A stretch of DNA of 8,750 bases from CAYGZQ01 sp964354375 [NCBI: uncultured Planctomycetota bacterium]. Lineage in GTDB: Bacteria > JAJVIF01 > JAPKYR01. The notes beneath the pieces were generated by a model. It was not told the DNA's origin. It did not search any database and was given only the letters and a program-made list of their open reading frames with translations. The position numbers and the translations under genes were made by a program. Below are positions 5,984 to 8,750 of the stretch, in pieces. Within the stretch, counting starts at the first letter, position 1. The number at the start of each line of letters is the position of its first letter. Location of the stretch: positions 25,414-34,163 of the forward strand of contig CAYGZQ010000046.1 in NCBI GenBank assembly GCA_964354375.1, in the 5' to 3' direction.

Positions 5984-6682
5984 ATGAAACTATCGACGGT
6001 AGTCACGGCTGCAGTGCTTCTTTGTGGTGTTTGTGCACTATTCATCGGCGTCACAGGCTGCCCGAAAACGCAGAAGCCAATTGCGATCGGCGACCAAGCC
6101 GGGTCGGTAGCGCGGCCGTCGCAGGCACCGATATCCGAATACTCCGAGGGCCAGCCCGTCTTTCCCTTGCGGCCTGAGTACATCGATGAGCTGGAGAATC
6201 CGCGATTTGCGCAATCGTGGACGCTTAAAGGGCGCGTCTACGCAGATGCAACGCAAACAAGCACAGTTCAGTTCAACCTTCTGTATAGGGCGGAGTCCGA
6301 CACGTTGAGCGCATCAGGATTCTACATTGATGCTGAGGGACGGGCGCAGCATGCCAGGATATCAGATGGCTTTCACTACGACTTCCCGTCGACTCAGGAG
6401 TTCAAGGACCTCGTACGCTATATCCAGGCCCACGCGGATGTACTCTTTGACCCGACAGATGCCGACAGCACAGAAGGTGCGCGGGGGAGCATCAAGGATG
6501 GCGTGGAGTTCTTCGCGGTGAACCTGCGCGCGATTCAGCTTGATCACACGATGTACAGTCTTCTCGTTGACACTCTCCCTGAAGACCCGATGCCGCCGGA
6601 AATGAAGCATGTGCTCGACACGATCAAGGCGGACTTTCTGCCGGAGCTTCTGAAGCACCACGCTTCGCCGGACTCGGTGTAG
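5984..6682 (+). CDS. uncharacterised lipoprotein
   Basis: A 232-residue protein with a signal peptide at 1-25 (KLSTVVTAAVLLCG core) and lipobox VTGC, lipidated Cys at 26. The residue after Cys is Pro, not Asp, so in an enterobacterial-type Lol system it would not be held at the inner membrane. Residues 27-70 look like a Pro/Ser-rich flexible linker. Residues 74-215 read as strand-rich (WTLKGRVYAD, TVQFNLLYRAESDTLSASGFYID, EFFAVNLRAIQLDHTMYSLLVDTL), then a C-terminal helix ending ADFLPELLKHH. I do not recognise the family; the strand pattern vaguely recalls periplasmic lipid- or substrate-carrier folds, without support. The start has only a weak upstream purine stretch (GAGATGATGAG). It is divergent from the gene at 5810 and convergent with the gene ending at 6725, 42 bases away. 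The stop is TAG. Confidence 0.75.
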   Translation: MKLSTVVTAAVLLCGVCALFIGVTGCPKTQKPIAIGDQAGSVARPSQAPISEYSEGQPVFPLRPEYIDELENPRFAQSWTLKGRVYADATQTSTVQFNLLYRAESDTLSASGFYIDAEGRAQHARISDGFHYDFPSTQEFKDLVRYIQAHADVLFDPTDADSTEGARGSIKDGVEFFAVNLRAIQLDHTMYSLLVDTLPEDPMPPEMKHVLDTIKADFLPELLKHHASPDSV

Positions 6683-6724
6683 CTGAGAGGGATATTCGGT
6701 AGATCGGCGATCGGCTCGCTGCTT

Positions 6725-8750
6725 CTACCACACCTTCACGATTCTCATGGAGCCGTTCTTGCACGTCACGTAGGCATAGTTGTCGATCATCACGATGTGC
6801 TGCGCATAAGCCGGCAGCCAGAGGCCGGCAGCGACGTAAGGACTCTCAACCGGGTTGACATCGATGACCTGCATGCCGTTGTTCCCCGCCGCCGTGAAGA
6901 CATAACCGTTCCCCGCGACAACGCCGCTCGCGGGGAAGGCGCAAGGCCAGAAATGAACTACTTCGTGCGTCGCGTCGGGGGGGTCGACATCGAGAACCGT
7001 AAAGATCGGGGTCCACTCGGACCCGGGGGGGTCGACAAACAGGAATCCGTGGAAGGCGAACACGTAGCCGTTCGCGACAGCCATGTCATTGAACGTGTTT
7101 CCGCCGAAACCGCAATCGTCTACAGGGGCCGCAAACTGAGGCGGATCGACATCAACTATCGTCAGTCCGTCGTCGGCGCGCGCGATATAGGCGTAGCCTG
7201 AGTCAATCTCGAGATCGAGACCCCCCCCGCTCATGCCGCACGGCGTGACGGAGATTTCATGAACGGATTCGGGGGGATCGAGATCAAGGATCGACAGAAT
7301 AGTCGTGTGAAGCAGATACCCGAGACCGTCTCTGACGCGAATCAGGCCTCCGCCCTCCCAGGTAGCGACAAGATTGAGCACACCGGGAGGATCAATCCTG
7401 AATATCCTGAGCGCGCCGGGAGTCAGCGTGTACAGGTAGCCGTCCCGGACATCGAAATCGCAGACGTCTCCCGGACAGGCTCGCACTGAGCTGATCATTG
7501 TCGATTCCGGGACGCTGATATCCGCGACCGCCATGCATTTGACGTTCGTTTCCCCTATCTTCTCGCCTTTCAATATGCACAGGTAGTTTCCGTCGACCCT
7601 CGCATTCTGAGCATGCCAGGCGGAGCCGATGTAGCCGACAGTAAGGGCCGACTCCGGGACAGTGATGTCCGCTATCGCAAGGCCACCCATGTCACCGAAA
7701 TACGCGCGATCGCCTTCAATAACGGCTTTGCCGTCGACGGCGCCGACCGCGTTTATCGAGTTCACCAGAAGGGGCGACGCCCCGTCCGAAAGATCGTAGA
7801 CCCCCACGCCCTGCGTTTCCCGAGCATAGAGGTAGTTTCCATCTACGGTCACCGAGCCGAATTTATCCGTGGAGTTGAAGGTGTTGACGATCTGAGGCGA
7901 CGACGGGTCCGCCATATCCACGACAAAGAGGACATCGCCCTTGTCATCGGATAGATATGCGTAATGTCCCGACGCCGCGATGTCGCCGAAGATAACAGCG
8001 GGCAGTTGCATCGTCCCGACATAAGCGGCGGACTCCGGCGGATCGATATCGTAAACATACAGGTCCTGGTAGTAATGCAGGTACGCAAGCCCATCTTTGA
8101 CATACAGGAAAGACGCCGAGGAGTGCCCCATGGGAATCGATTTCACCAGGTACGGCGAATCGATGGGGTCGATATCCCAGATTTCCAGCCACTCCTGATC
8201 GTCATGGTAAGTGTCCATGTACATGTAGCCGCCGTACGCGAACATCCTGTAGATGGAGTACGACGCGTCGATAAAACCGACCATCTGGGGATTCGAAGGG
8301 GAAGTCAGGTCGATTATCTGCCAGCCGGTGTCCGTGTGCGCGTAGCCATATCCATCGAAGATGTAGTAAATCGCAGGGCTGTCGATCTTCGTGATGAACA
8401 CCGGATGGGAGGGGTCCGAAACATCGAAAACCAGATACGCGATCGGGTAACCGAGCCTGATGTAAACGTAGTTCCCGAATGCATAATATAAGTTGATCTG
8501 CATATTCAGCCATTCGGGAGTGACATCTTGAGGGCTGAACGTGATGTCCTCTTCGATGAGAATCTCCAGAGGCTGATCGAGCGTGTCGACACCGCCGTTT
8601 TCGCTTGTCACCCTGAACTGGACCTTGTGCAGGCCCGCTTCGGAGAATGCATGGTTTACATCCGAACCTTCCTCGTCAAAGATCCCGTCGTTCTGCCAGT
8701 CCCATTCGTACTTCGTGATCGCCCAGCCGTCGGGGTGATACGACCCGTCA
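6725..8750 (-). CDS. secreted PKD-LVIVD repeat beta-propeller protein, 5' end beyond the window
   Basis: The 674 visible residues are open to the right edge. A GTG at 8611 is internal, because the codons before it continue a PKD domain: ITKYEWDWQNDGIFDEEG, then HAFSEAGLHKVQFRVTSENGG (visible residues 11-53). After it come about 13 complete LVIVD-type repeats plus a closing strand, each of roughly 45 residues, with a signature such as IxDVxDPSxPxxV or the variant DIDPPES. Examples are LVFDVSDPSHPVFI, LFVVDMADPSSPQIV, LAIADITVPESALTV, SILDLDPPESVHEI, MQVIDVNPVESPYV and the terminal SMRIVKVW. Such repeats build extracellular beta-propellers of unknown ligand. A signal peptide is expected off the right edge. 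Several DPP codons create C6-C7 runs, and a Gly triplet creates a G8 run; the frame is intact through all of them. The stop is TAG. Confidence 0.85.
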   Translation of the reverse strand, partial: DGSYHPDGWAITKYEWDWQNDGIFDEEGSDVNHAFSEAGLHKVQFRVTSENGGVDTLDQPLEILIEEDITFSPQDVTPEWLNMQINLYYAFGNYVYIRLGYPIAYLVFDVSDPSHPVFITKIDSPAIYYIFDGYGYAHTDTGWQIIDLTSPSNPQMVGFIDASYSIYRMFAYGGYMYMDTYHDDQEWLEIWDIDPIDSPYLVKSIPMGHSSASFLYVKDGLAYLHYYQDLYVYDIDPPESAAYVGTMQLPAVIFGDIAASGHYAYLSDDKGDVLFVVDMADPSSPQIVNTFNSTDKFGSVTVDGNYLYARETQGVGVYDLSDGASPLLVNSINAVGAVDGKAVIEGDRAYFGDMGGLAIADITVPESALTVGYIGSAWHAQNARVDGNYLCILKGEKIGETNVKCMAVADISVPESTMISSVRACPGDVCDFDVRDGYLYTLTPGALRIFRIDPPGVLNLVATWEGGGLIRVRDGLGYLLHTTILSILDLDPPESVHEISVTPCGMSGGGLDLEIDSGYAYIARADDGLTIVDVDPPQFAAPVDDCGFGGNTFNDMAVANGYVFAFHGFLFVDPPGSEWTPIFTVLDVDPPDATHEVVHFWPCAFPASGVVAGNGYVFTAAGNNGMQVIDVNPVESPYVAAGLWLPAYAQHIVMIDNYAYVTCKNGSMRIVKVW

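Noticed and set aside
6683-6724. Bidirectional terminator between the convergent genes
   Set aside because: The 42 bases contain only an interrupted GTAGA/TCTAC pairing, whose outer arms extend into the end of the minus-strand gene, and a small GATCGGCGATC palindrome. There is no T-tract on either side, so the support is too weak.
8609-8611. GTG as the start of the PKD-LVIVD protein
   Set aside because: The frame stays open to the right edge, and the upstream codons encode the body of a PKD domain that continues through this GTG.

Overview
The window is roughly 55-60% G+C and looks like chromosomal DNA of a Gram-negative, probably uncultivated bacterium. Two proteins have clear lipoprotein signal peptides, and about 60% of the window encodes large secreted beta-propeller proteins with PKD or TIG-like domains, an envelope repertoire common in metagenome-derived phyla. 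I cannot name the phylum. I see no tRNA, rRNA, CRISPR array, insertion sequence, integrase or phage gene.

Left part (1-3194). The first gene (78-743, +) encodes a radical SAM-linked protein of the DUF2344/TIGR03936 type; its usual radical SAM partner would lie off the left edge. After a 336-base spacer with a stem-loop repeat and an extended -10 promoter candidate comes a 410-residue protein (1080-2312, +). It has two receiver-like folds, both missing key phosphorelay residues, around a charged helical linker. It converges on an HDOD signalling protein (2228-3082, -), and the two reading frames overlap tail-to-tail by 85 bp. The pair looks like a small regulatory module.

Middle (3195-5983). 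The minus strand carries an 871-codon gene for a lipoprotein with an N-terminal extracellular domain, a TIG/IPT-like domain and an eight-blade PQQ-like propeller rich in cysteine. An in-frame amber codon (4878-4880) splits it into 310- and 558-codon parts in the same frame. A divergent intergenic region of 173 bases separates it from the next gene and holds an AT-rich block, two inverted repeats and a possible 14-codon leader ORF.

Right part (5984-8750). A 232-residue lipoprotein of unknown function (+) converges on a large secreted protein (-). That protein enters the window with the end of a PKD domain and continues with about 14 LVIVD-type repeats, enough for two seven-bladed propellers. 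Its 5' end lies beyond the right edge.

The most notable points are the in-frame amber codon, the convergent overlap that gives the receiver-like protein a Ser/Thr-rich tail, the doubly degenerate receiver architecture, the recurring cysteines in the PQQ-like propeller and the short hairpin repeat. None amounts to a demonstrated new system.
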